Assembly (NCBI GenBank): GCA_030630015.1
Contig: DAOVNV010000116.1
Location: 1-7,643, forward strand
Direction of reading: 5' to 3'
DNA from: Desulfuromonadales bacterium
GTDB taxonomy: Bacteria > Desulfobacterota > Desulfuromonadia > Desulfuromonadales > BM103
DNA length: 7,643 nucleotides
Below the pieces are notes generated by a model that saw nothing but the letters and a program-made list of their open reading frames with translations, did no database searches and was not told the DNA's origin. Positions within the stretch are counted from its first letter, which is position 1. Every line of letters begins with the position of its first letter. Of this stretch, positions 1-6,251 are shown in pieces. A program made the translations under genes and the position numbers.

Positions 1-704
1 AGATGCCCGACACCGAACTGGAAGACCTCCTCAAAAAGATTTTCAACCACCTCGGCGTCAGCTTTGTCGATATGCTCCGATTGGACCTGTTTTCCGGCCA
101 GAGAGATATGGACAGGTATTTTGCTTTCGAGGGCATCGAACATCTCCATGAGGCATTGAAACTGGGGCGCGGCGGCATCATGCTCAGCGGTCACATCGGC
201 TTCTGGGAGGCGGGAGCTTTCTTTCTGCCGCAGCTTGGCATACAAGCCGGCTTCGTTGCCAAGCCGATGCGCAACCCGCTGGTCGATGCCTACCTTGCCC
301 GCATGCGGGCAGCCTCCGGATGCTACATGATTAACAGCCGCAAGGGAGCGCGACGCATTATCAAGGCACTTCAGCAGAATCACCTGGTCGGCATCCTCAT
401 GGATCAGCACAGAAGCCAGAGAGAAGCCGTCAAAGTTCCCTTCTTCGGACGGCCCGCTTACACGACGCCAATCGTGGCCCAGATAGCCATGAAACGACAG
501 ACGCCTATCGTCCCTATTTTCGTCTATCGCAAAGATGACGGTCGATATACCGTCCGGATTGAACCGATGATCATCCTTGACGCCGGGGCGATGACTGAAG
601 AAGACATTGTCAGAAACACCGCCCTATTGACTGAATGCATTGAACAAGGCATCCGCAAGGACATCAGTCAGTGGTTCTGGGTACACCGGAGGTGGAGGGT
701 GTAA
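1..704 (+). CDS. LpxL/HtrB-family lipid A (Kdo2-lipid) acyltransferase, 5'-partial
   Basis: Probable lysophospholipid/lipid A acyltransferase, which transfers a secondary acyl chain from acyl-ACP to a lipid A precursor at the cytoplasmic face of the inner membrane. Numbering from the first in-window Met (base 3), the HX4E catalytic motif HIGFWE is at residues 64-69. MDQHRSQ, followed by VPFFGRPAYTTP, matches the conserved central block. The end QWFWVHRRWRV matches the family's usual C-terminal W-W-H-R-R-W signature, so the 3' end is intact. The visible 233 residues compare with about 290-310 for the family, and the N-terminal membrane segment is absent. The gene therefore almost certainly begins upstream of the window and the Met at base 3 is probably internal. 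The exact acyl position (LpxL, LpxM or LpxP type) cannot be read from this fragment. A heptad repeat begins two bases after the stop. trmL follows 77 bp downstream on the same strand. Confidence 0.85.
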   Translation, partial: MPDTELEDLLKKIFNHLGVSFVDMLRLDLFSGQRDMDRYFAFEGIEHLHEALKLGRGGIMLSGHIGFWEAGAFFLPQLGIQAGFVAKPMRNPLVDAYLARMRAASGCYMINSRKGARRIIKALQQNHLVGILMDQHRSQREAVKVPFFGRPAYTTPIVAQIAMKRQTPIVPIFVYRKDDGRYTVRIEPMIILDAGAMTEEDIVRNTALLTECIEQGIRKDISQWFWVHRRWRV

Positions 705-706
705 AC

Positions 707-733
707 GGGACGAGGGACGAGGGACGCGAAACA
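707..733 (+). repeat. GGGACGA/GGGACGC heptad repeat, copy 1
   Basis: Two GGGACGA heptads and one GGGACGC heptad in tandem, followed by GAAACA. It begins two bases after the acyltransferase stop codon. The 18-nt core (714-731) recurs exactly at 1260-1277 on the plus strand and at 1396-1413 on the minus strand. The following bases (pattern GAAACANCTNA) are also shared with copy 2, but the rest of the 77-bp gap down to trmL is AT-rich and unlike the other copies. Function is unknown. Confidence 0.85.
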
Positions 734-781
734 TCTTACAATCAAAAATATCAATCAAATTCATGCATCTGAAACTAAACA

Positions 782-1303
782 ATGCCGACAAATAAACCTT
801 TCAATGTAGTTCTGATCGAACCGGAGATCCCTCCGAATACCGGCAATATCGCCCGACTGTGCGGTGCGACCAATACAGTGCTGCACCTGGTGGGCAAACT
901 GGGGTTTTCACTGGATGACAAGCACCTGAAACGTGCCGGGCTGGACTACTGGGACGCCGTTGATATCCGGCGCTGGAAAAGCCTGGAGGAACTGCAGCAG
1001 GCTTGTCCTGACGGACGCTGGTGGTACACCTCAAAGAAGGCGGAAAAGTCTTATTTGCAAGTCAGTTATAAACCGGGAGACTTCCTGGTTTTCGGCAAGG
1101 AGACCTTAGGCCTGCCTGAAGAACTGATCGATCAGAACGCCGACCAGGCGATCCGCATCCCGATCGTGAATCCTGCAGTGCGCAGCTTCAACCTTGCCAA
1201 CTCCGTCGCGATCATCCTGCATGAAGCGATACGGCAGAACATCGTGGAACGAGGTACGCGGGACGAGGGACGCGAAACACCTAAAACAAGCTTTAACGCA
1301 TAG
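782..1303 (+). CDS. trmL: tRNA (cytidine/uridine(34)-2'-O)-methyltransferase TrmL
   Basis: SPOUT-class methyltransferase that uses S-adenosylmethionine to 2'-O-methylate the wobble nucleotide of tRNA-Leu isoacceptors in the cytoplasm. The N-terminal signature IEPEIPPNTGNIARLC is at residues 12-27 and LKRAGLDYW at 49-57. The knotted SAM-binding region shows FGKETLGLP at 104-112, IPIVNP at 126-131 and RSFNLANSVAI at 134-144. These are the family's motifs I-III in order. The expected family end is near residue 156, as in the roughly 157-residue E. coli protein. Here the frame continues to 173 because a heptad repeat (1253-1277) is read as GTRDEGRET and followed by a short tail. I see no clear Shine-Dalgarno sequence before the ATG. 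The gene may be co-transcribed with the upstream acyltransferase and converges on hom. Confidence 0.93.
   Translation: MPTNKPFNVVLIEPEIPPNTGNIARLCGATNTVLHLVGKLGFSLDDKHLKRAGLDYWDAVDIRRWKSLEELQQACPDGRWWYTSKKAEKSYLQVSYKPGDFLVFGKETLGLPEELIDQNADQAIRIPIVNPAVRSFNLANSVAIILHEAIRQNIVERGTRDEGRETPKTSFNA
1253..1277 (+). repeat. Heptad repeat, copy 2, inside the 3' end of trmL
   Basis: GGTACGC, then GGGACGA, then GGGACGC, then GAAA. The 18-nt core at 1260-1277 is identical to copies 1 and 3. Unlike the other two it is translated: it supplies roughly residues 158-166 of TrmL, just past where the family normally ends. It has the same lead-in heptad GGTACGC as copy 3, which lies inverted on the other side of the terminator. 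Confidence 0.85.
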
Positions 1304-1313
1304 ACACAAAATT

Positions 1314-1374
1314 AAAAAAAGACGCAAAGAGAATCTTTAAGGTTAAAACCCAAAAGATTTTCTTTGCGTCTTTT
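1314..1374. terminator. Bidirectional intrinsic terminator between convergent trmL and hom
   Basis: An inverted repeat pairs 1317-1338 with 1353-1374: 22 base pairs with a single G-T wobble (1331/1360) and a 14-nt loop. The stem contains GACGCAAAGA facing TCTTTGCGTC. Read on the minus strand, it ends in a run of seven T (complement of A at 1314-1320), which makes it a good terminator for the hom operon. Read on the plus strand, the tail is only TTTTCGTTAAT, so termination of trmL should be weaker. The stem is AT-rich apart from the GACGC block. Confidence 0.8.
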
Positions 1375-1395
1375 CGTTAATATCGATTTAAAGAT

Positions 1396-1427
1396 TTTCG
1401 CGTCCCTCGTCCCGCGTCCCGCGTACC
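1396..1427 (-). repeat. Heptad repeat, copy 3, just after hom
   Basis: Read on the minus strand: GGTACGC, GGGACGC, GGGACGA, GGGACGC, then GAAA. It begins five bases after the hom stop codon. It has one more heptad than copy 2 and is otherwise its inverted counterpart across the terminator hairpin. The 18-nt core is 1396-1413. Confidence 0.85.
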
Positions 1428-1432
1428 TTTGT

Positions 1433-2743
1433 TCAATCGAGTCTATTTTCTATCCGGATAAACAAGCTCTCGCCCTGGATAACATCCTGGCGATCGATCT
1501 CGGTCAAAGCGGCCTGGATGTTGCTTTCGTTCGCTTCGTGCGTCATCAGCACGATCGGTACGGCTTCCGCTTCATGACGATGCGGTTGCATCATCGATTC
1601 GATGCTGATCTGGTACTTGCCCAGGATGCCGGTGATCGTCCCCAGGACACCCGGCTGATCATTAACGAAAAAGCGGAGGTAATAGGACGAGACGATGTCC
1701 GACATCGGCTTGATGCTCAAGTCTCTCACCACGGAGCGCGGGCAAGCCATTGCCGGACTGTGCGGGCTGCAACCGGTTACCAAGTCGCGGGCGACCGAAA
1801 CGACATCACCCATCACCGCACTGGCAGTGGCTTCACTTCCGGCGCCATGTCCGGAGAGCAGCACCGGACCGACAAAGTCTCCGACCAGGCGCACGGCATT
1901 GAAGACGCCGTCGATATCCGCCAGAGGATAGCTTTCAGGGATCATGGTCGGATGCACACGTGCCTCGATCTCGCCATTATCCATCTTGCCGATGGCCAGC
2001 AACTTCAACTTGTAGCCGAAGGCATCGGCAAACTGGATATCCAGCGCAGTCACCTTGCTGATCCCCTCGGTATATATGCTGTCAAAATCGACGCTGGTCC
2101 CGAAACATAGACCGCAAAGCAGTGCCAGTTTATGTGCCGTATCGATCCCTTCAACATCAAAAGTCGGGTCGGCTTCGGCATAACCCTTTTCCTGAGCATC
2201 CTTGAGAACGGTCTCAAAATCATCGCCGTCATCCGCCATGCGGGTCAGGATATAGTTGCAGGTGCCGTTCAGAATGCCGAAGAGACTGTGAAACCGGTTG
2301 GCGCAAAGGTTTTCCTTAATTGCCGAGATAATCGGGATACCGCCGCCAACTGCAGCCTCGAACATGACATTGACACCGGCCGACTCGGCCGCAGCAAAGA
2401 TTTCGTCACCATGCTTGGCCAGCAACGCTTTGTTGGCTGTAACGACATGCTTGCCCTGTGAAATCGCCTTGAGTACAAAGGTCCGGGCTGGCTCGTAACC
2501 GCCGATAAGCTCGATAACCACCTGGATGGAAGGATCCTCCAGCAGGGCGTCGGCGTCGGTGGACAACAGGCCGGGATCAACCGTGACGCCACGATCCGTG
2601 GTAATATCAAGGTCAGCGATCCTGACCAGTTCCAAGGGCAGGCCGAGCCGTTCCTGCAACAGGTCGCCGTTCTTCTGAAAAACTTCCACAACACCGGTGC
2701 CGATAGTTCCGAAACCAAGCAAACCGACATTTATCTTGTCCAT
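1433..2743 (-). CDS. hom: Homoserine dehydrogenase with C-terminal ACT domain
   Basis: NAD(P)-dependent reduction of aspartate semialdehyde to homoserine, the branch-point step towards threonine and methionine. The N-terminal Rossmann fold shows GLLGFGTIGTG at residues 7-17, and ANKALLA at 103-109 carries the conserved Lys105. The catalytic domain has GGGIPII (133-139), NGTCNYILTRM (159-169) and DPTFDVEGIDTAHK (192-205). By spacing, D196, D201 and K205 correspond to the yeast catalytic residues D214, D219 and K223. An ACT domain spans about 355-425, beginning YYLRFFVNDQPGVLG. The length of 436 matches the long monofunctional form, in which the ACT domain mediates feedback inhibition, usually by threonine. 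The start follows an AAGGGTG ribosome binding site about 5 nt upstream. The gene lies 10 bp downstream of the M17-N-like gene, suggesting a shared transcript that ends at the hairpin beyond the stop. Confidence 0.97.
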   Translation of the reverse strand: MDKINVGLLGFGTIGTGVVEVFQKNGDLLQERLGLPLELVRIADLDITTDRGVTVDPGLLSTDADALLEDPSIQVVIELIGGYEPARTFVLKAISQGKHVVTANKALLAKHGDEIFAAAESAGVNVMFEAAVGGGIPIISAIKENLCANRFHSLFGILNGTCNYILTRMADDGDDFETVLKDAQEKGYAEADPTFDVEGIDTAHKLALLCGLCFGTSVDFDSIYTEGISKVTALDIQFADAFGYKLKLLAIGKMDNGEIEARVHPTMIPESYPLADIDGVFNAVRLVGDFVGPVLLSGHGAGSEATASAVMGDVVSVARDLVTGCSPHSPAMACPRSVVRDLSIKPMSDIVSSYYLRFFVNDQPGVLGTITGILGKYQISIESMMQPHRHEAEAVPIVLMTHEANESNIQAALTEIDRQDVIQGESLFIRIENRLD

Positions 2744-2753
2744 AGATACACCC

Positions 2754-3215
2754 TTATGCCATCAAGCCTTCAACCAGAGAAAGCCGACATGCAGTGAAAT
2801 CGAGATTTTCGTTATCAAGTTCTGCTCTTACCAAATCGACAGTACTGTCTTCACTCAGCTCGGTAAACAGGGGCAGGCAGACGGCAAGATCCCTGAAGCC
2901 CGCCTGATAAGCGTTAGCCAACAGATGCCTGATTAACACCGTGTAGGTTTCCAGGCAGAGACCATCCCACTTACCGCCGCCAACGAACAACGACCAGTCA
3001 GTGTGAAGCTTGGCATTGTTTTGAAATACCGCATGCTCACCGGCACGGCCGGTCAACTGCCCATCCAGCAGCAACCGAGTCAACTGACCGTCCAGGCGCC
3101 AGTCAACAACGGCACAGGGGCCACGCAAGGGCCGCTGGTCCTCGAAATAAAGAACCGCCACCGCATCGCCGTTGAGTTGATCCGCAGGGAGGTTGACAAA
3201 TTCCAGTGTGGTCAT
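2754..3215 (-). CDS. Small protein resembling the M17 leucyl aminopeptidase N-terminal domain
   Basis: A 153-residue protein that I do not recognise as a characterised family. The stretch GPCAVVDWRLDGQLTRLL (32-49), followed by LTGRAGEHAVFQ (54-65) and WSLFVGGGKW (74-83), resembles the pattern of the N-terminal, macro-like domain of M17 peptidases: an aspartate before a helix, a G-x-x-G-E turn, then a strand ending in a glycine-rich loop. The C-terminal catalytic M17 domain with its metal ligands is entirely missing, so peptidase activity is not expected. There is no signal peptide or membrane segment. Its ATG overlaps the nusB stop (ATGA), with no visible Shine-Dalgarno sequence, so translation is probably coupled to nusB. 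hom follows after 10 bp. The family call rests on recalled sequence pattern and is moderate; the reality of the gene is well supported by packing and the absence of a better frame. Confidence 0.75.
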   Translation of the reverse strand: MTTLEFVNLPADQLNGDAVAVLYFEDQRPLRGPCAVVDWRLDGQLTRLLLDGQLTGRAGEHAVFQNNAKLHTDWSLFVGGGKWDGLCLETYTVLIRHLLANAYQAGFRDLAVCLPLFTELSEDSTVDLVRAELDNENLDFTACRLSLVEGLMA

Positions 3216-3685
3216 TGACTGGATGTCCGGGTTTTACGTGCCAACGGGTCAAGAATGCCGTTAATAAATGAAGATGTTTCACCAGTCCCGAAGCGCTTGC
3301 CGACCTCAATCGCCTCGTTGATCACAACATTAGCAGGGACGTCTGTGCAGCACAAAAGTTCGTAAGCGGCCATGCGCAAAAGAGCCAGGTCAACGCGGGC
3401 CATGCGATCAAGCGCCCAGTTGGTGGAAAAATCCGCGAGAGATTTGTCGATCTGTTCGAGGTTCTCGGAAACACCGGAAACCAGGCTTTCGGCAAAGTGC
3501 CTGACTTCGGGCCGAATAGCGGTGGTCACCTCATCCATAGCCTCACCGAGCACATCGTCACAAAACTCGAACTGCCCCCAGAAATCGGACAGGACTTCTT
3601 CAAGACTTCCACCCTCATGATCGGACAAGCTGTATAAAAGCTTCAGGGCCATTTCACGACCCTGGCGCCGTATTCCCACAGACAT
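3212..3685 (-). CDS. nusB: Transcription antitermination factor NusB
   Basis: All-helical RNA-binding protein that, with NusE (ribosomal protein S10), recognises boxA RNA and supports antitermination, mainly of rRNA operons. The N-terminus has the arginine-rich helix start IRRQGREMALKLLYSL (5-20). The C-terminal half has the family signature NWALDRMARVDLALLRMAAYEL (89-110), then PANVVINEAIEVGKRFG (117-133) and SSFINGILD (138-146). The length of 157 is normal for versions with an acidic insert, here about 33-60. It starts 5 bp after the ribH stop, with only a weak AAGAG upstream inside the ribH end, and it overlaps the next gene by 4 bp. Its place directly after ribH is a widespread arrangement, and translation is probably coupled along the cluster. 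Confidence 0.96.
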   Translation of the reverse strand: MSVGIRRQGREMALKLLYSLSDHEGGSLEEVLSDFWGQFEFCDDVLGEAMDEVTTAIRPEVRHFAESLVSGVSENLEQIDKSLADFSTNWALDRMARVDLALLRMAAYELLCCTDVPANVVINEAIEVGKRFGTGETSSFINGILDPLARKTRTSSQ

Positions 3686-3690
3686 ATGAA

Positions 3691-4155
3691 TTAGAACTCT
3701 TTGTAGAGGTTGACCATTTCCACGGCGGCCATGGCAGCGTCGAAACCCTTGTTGCCCGCCTTGCTCCCGGCCCGCTCGATCGCCTGCTCGAGAGTATCCG
3801 TGGTCAGCACACCGAAGGCTACGGGAATACCTGCTTCCATGGAAACTGCGGCAACGCCCTTAGAAACTTCGGCGCTGACATATTCGAAGTGGGGCGTCGC
3901 TCCACGGATCACCGCGCCAAGACAAATAATAGCGTCATAGTTGCCTGATTGGGCCATCTGCTTCGCCGCAGGGGGGATTTCAAAAGCACCTGGAACCCGG
4001 GCGATGCTGATATCTGCGTCATCGGCGCCATGGCGGATCAGGGCGTCGATCGCACCTTCGACCAGGCGGTCACTCACAAAACTGTTGAAACGGCTGACCA
4101 GCAGGCCAAACTTGAGACCCTTTGCGCTCAGATTTCCTTCAATAATTTTGGGCAT
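3691..4155 (-). CDS. ribH: 6,7-dimethyl-8-ribityllumazine synthase (riboflavin synthase beta)
   Basis: Condenses 5-amino-6-ribitylaminouracil with 3,4-dihydroxy-2-butanone 4-phosphate to give 6,7-dimethyl-8-ribityllumazine, the penultimate step of riboflavin synthesis; members assemble as pentamers or 60-mer capsids. Visible family motifs are SRFN (21-24), VPGAFEIP (54-61) for substrate binding, GAVIRGATPHFEYV (80-93) with the catalytic His89, FGVLTTDT (114-121), and AGNKGFDAA (133-141). The length of 154 is typical. A GGGAG ribosome binding site sits about 8 nt before the ATG. It lies 40 bp after ribBA and 5 bp before nusB on the same strand. Nothing is missing; Ala rather than Glu in the RGxT motif is a known variant of this family. 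Confidence 0.97.
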   Translation of the reverse strand: MPKIIEGNLSAKGLKFGLLVSRFNSFVSDRLVEGAIDALIRHGADDADISIARVPGAFEIPPAAKQMAQSGNYDAIICLGAVIRGATPHFEYVSAEVSKGVAAVSMEAGIPVAFGVLTTDTLEQAIERAGSKAGNKGFDAAMAAVEMVNLYKEF

Positions 4156-4195
4156 GGCTAAGCTCCCGTAGGGTTAATGACTGTCGGCAACAGCC

Positions 4196-5401
4196 TTAAA
4201 TATTTTCCAGTAAATGCCCCATCTTCTGCTGCTTGGTCTGCAGATACTTGAGGTTTGACTTGGTTGGGGTGATCTGGATCGGGATCCTTTCAACGATCTT
4301 GAGGCCGTAGCCTTCCAGACCGATGATCTTCCGGGGATTGTTAGTCAGCAAGCGTATCTCGCTGATCCCCAGATCGGACAAGATCTGTGCCCCGATACCA
4401 TAGTCGCGCAGATCGGCCTGAAAACCGAGCATTTCGTTCGCTTCGACCGTGTCGTGCCCGGCATCCTGCAGGCAGTAAGCCTTCAGCTTGTTGACCAGTC
4501 CGATGCCGCGGCCTTCCTGGCGCATATAGAGAATGACACCGGAACCCTCCTCGTCTATGGCATGCATGGCGGCGTGCAATTGAGGGGCACAATCACAGCG
4601 TTGCGAACCGAACACATCTCCGGTCAGACACTCTGAATGCACCCGGACCAACACCGGTTTATCCGGATCAATCTCGCCTTTGATCAAAGCCATATGGTGT
4701 GCTTTGTCAACATCGTTCTCATACACGACCGCCCTGAACTCACCGCCATACTCGGTGGGCAGAGTTGTCTCGGCCGCGCGGCGCACCAGAAGTTCCTTGC
4801 GCATGCGGTAGGCTACCAGATCTTCAATCGTCACAATTTTGAGGTCGTGCTTTTTTGCAAACTTTCGAAGCTGTGGCATCCGGGACATGGTGCCATCATC
4901 GTTCATCACTTCACAGATCACGCCGGCTGGTCTGAGCCCGGCCAGGCGGGCGAGGTCAACAGAACCTTCGGTCTGACCGGCACGAACCAGGACACCACCC
5001 TTTTTGGCGCGCAAGGGGAAAATATGGCCGGGGCGTGCCAGATCACGGGCGGTCGTTTCGTCGTCAATGGCAACCTGGATCGTATGCGCACGATCGGCGG
5101 CAGAAATTCCGGTGGTAACGCCACGTCGGGCTTCTATAGAAATGGTGAATGCGGTCCCGAACGAGGACGTATTATCCTGGACCATAAGGGGCAGATCCAG
5201 GTGATTGGCTCTCTCCTCGGTCAGGGACAGGCAAATCAGGCCGCGCCCTTCACGGGCCATGAAATTGACGACCTCGGGGGTCACCATCTCGGCAGCAAGG
5301 CAAAGATCACCTTCGTTCTCCCGGTCTTCATCATCAACCAGGATCACCATCTTGCCTTGGCGAATATCTTCCAGGGCGGCTTCTATACGTGCTATCGGCA
5401 T
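4196..5401 (-). CDS. ribBA: Bifunctional 3,4-dihydroxy-2-butanone 4-phosphate synthase / GTP cyclohydrolase II
   Basis: Supplies both precursors of riboflavin. The N-terminal RibB domain (about 1-200) converts ribulose 5-phosphate to 3,4-dihydroxy-2-butanone 4-phosphate; the C-terminal RibA domain (about 205-400) opens GTP to a diaminopyrimidine. RibB shows DDEDRENEGD (23-32), TGISAADRAHT (97-107), RPGHIFPL (123-130), and NDDGTMSR (167-174). RibA shows the zinc cysteines C258, C269 and C271 in SECLTGDVFGSQRCDC, RQEGRGIGL (294-302), and LLTNNPRK (351-358). At residue 143, in the stretch RAGQTEGSVDL, a Gln (codon CAG) stands where E. coli RibB has its metal-binding His153 (GHTEA). I recall GQTEG in related bacterial RibBA proteins, so this is probably a lineage variant, but RibB activity is less certain than RibA activity. 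The start follows GAGGAG at 5-nt spacing. The gap upstream to ribE is 199 bp. Confidence 0.96.
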   Translation of the reverse strand: MPIARIEAALEDIRQGKMVILVDDEDRENEGDLCLAAEMVTPEVVNFMAREGRGLICLSLTEERANHLDLPLMVQDNTSSFGTAFTISIEARRGVTTGISAADRAHTIQVAIDDETTARDLARPGHIFPLRAKKGGVLVRAGQTEGSVDLARLAGLRPAGVICEVMNDDGTMSRMPQLRKFAKKHDLKIVTIEDLVAYRMRKELLVRRAAETTLPTEYGGEFRAVVYENDVDKAHHMALIKGEIDPDKPVLVRVHSECLTGDVFGSQRCDCAPQLHAAMHAIDEEGSGVILYMRQEGRGIGLVNKLKAYCLQDAGHDTVEANEMLGFQADLRDYGIGAQILSDLGISEIRLLTNNPRKIIGLEGYGLKIVERIPIQITPTKSNLKYLQTKQQKMGHLLENI

Positions 5402-5600
5402 AACTTCTCCTCAAAGTGTAAGACTACTTATACCTGCATCAGTGAATATCCGACGGCAAAAAGCACAAGTCATTGAACTGCCTGAGCCTTCCAAAAATCG
5501 CCTCTGAACCACTGGGTACAGCTCAGATTTTTGAAAAACTCATTCAGTCCAAGCACTTGCACCCTTTATCCGCCGTCTATTCACAGATTCAGGTAATATT
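5402..5600 (-). promoter_or_regulatory. ribE-ribBA intergenic gap with a weak candidate promoter; no FMN riboswitch seen
   Basis: This is the only sizeable non-coding stretch inside the rib cluster. Reading the minus strand I find none of the conserved blocks of the RFN/FMN riboswitch. A weak sigma70-like pair is present: ATGACT (complement of 5468-5473) and GATATT (complement of 5445-5450), 17 nt apart and each matching consensus at four of six positions. The ribBA ribosome binding site GAGGAG is the complement of 5407-5412. No convincing terminator hairpin after ribE and no credible small gene is seen. A separate start for ribBA-ribH-nusB is possible, but read-through from ribE is equally compatible. 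Confidence 0.25.
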
Positions 5601-6251
5601 TCATAAAAACCCGTGTTTGGCAAGGATATCTGCAGAAATCCCCGCTGGCTTTGGTAACGTTTCCCCCTCCAGAAACCGGGCGACATACTTGCCGATCAGA
5701 TCAGTTTCAACATTGACCTTGTCTCCAACCTGGCTGGCTTTGAGAGATGTCATTTCCAGGGTATGGGGGATAATCGCAACACTGAAGGTGTCTGCGGCGA
5801 CCTGATTGACCGTCAGACTGATGCCATCGACAGCAACCGATCCCTTGGCAATCAGGAGTTTTGTCGATCCCGAATCATCAAATCGAAAAACAAACCGCCA
5901 GGCATTCGCATCGAGCCTGCGCTCTACAATTTGTGCCACGCTGTCGACATGCCCTGTAACAAGGTGTCCGCCAAGACGGTCAGACAAACGCATAGCCCGT
6001 TCAATGTTCACTTGACTGCCCCGGCGCAAACTGCCGAGCGTAGTGACCCCAAGTGTCTCAGGAGAAACATCGGCCGTGAAGCGCCCGCCACCGAACCGGG
6101 TCACAGTCAGGCAGACGCCGTTCACTGCAATACTCTCTCCGAGCTGCAGTTCTGCCATCGGCAGTCCGGTCACGATCGTCAGGCTGCATTGCTGGCTGCC
6201 CTGCTGCAGAGACTCCAGTTGTCCGAGATCTTCAATCAGGCCGGTGAACAT
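5601..6251 (-). CDS. ribE: Riboflavin synthase, alpha subunit
   Basis: Catalyses dismutation of two 6,7-dimethyl-8-ribityllumazine molecules to riboflavin plus 5-amino-6-ribitylaminouracil; a homotrimer in the cytoplasm. The protein has the two tandem lumazine-binding repeats expected. Repeat 1 begins with the diagnostic MFTGLIE and contains VNGVCLTV (43-50). Repeat 2 begins near GGHLVTGHVD (94-103) and contains VDGISLTVN (141-149) and IPHTLEMTSL (161-170). The length of 216 is normal. The start is supported by GGGGAGG seven nt upstream and by the invariant MFTG beginning. It overlaps the 3' end of ribD by 16 bp, so the two are probably translated from one message. The gene is called ribE in many genomes and ribC in E. 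coli. Confidence 0.97.
   Translation of the reverse strand: MFTGLIEDLGQLESLQQGSQQCSLTIVTGLPMAELQLGESIAVNGVCLTVTRFGGGRFTADVSPETLGVTTLGSLRRGSQVNIERAMRLSDRLGGHLVTGHVDSVAQIVERRLDANAWRFVFRFDDSGSTKLLIAKGSVAVDGISLTVNQVAADTFSVAIIPHTLEMTSLKASQVGDKVNVETDLIGKYVARFLEGETLPKPAGISADILAKHGFL

Noticed and set aside
707..1427. CRISPR-like array made of the heptad repeats
   Set aside because: Only three copies, irregularly spaced, in mixed strand orientation, with genes between them and no regular spacers.
1364..2110. Plus-strand open frame (248 codons) running from the terminator through heptad copy 3 and across hom
   Set aside because: It begins inside the terminator hairpin and is antisense to the well-conserved hom C-terminus; a shadow frame.
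4637..5476. Plus-strand open frame (279 codons) opposite ribBA
   Set aside because: It is antisense to the RibB and RibA domains, has no recognisable motif and no convincing ribosome binding site.
5402..5600. Possible FMN (RFN) riboswitch before ribBA
   Set aside because: Checked because of the gene context, but the conserved RFN blocks are not present on the minus strand.
5578..5602. Seven-codon frame beginning ATGAAATATTACC that overlaps the ribE stop
   Set aside because: It is too short, has no ribosome binding site of its own, and has no evidence of being a leader peptide.
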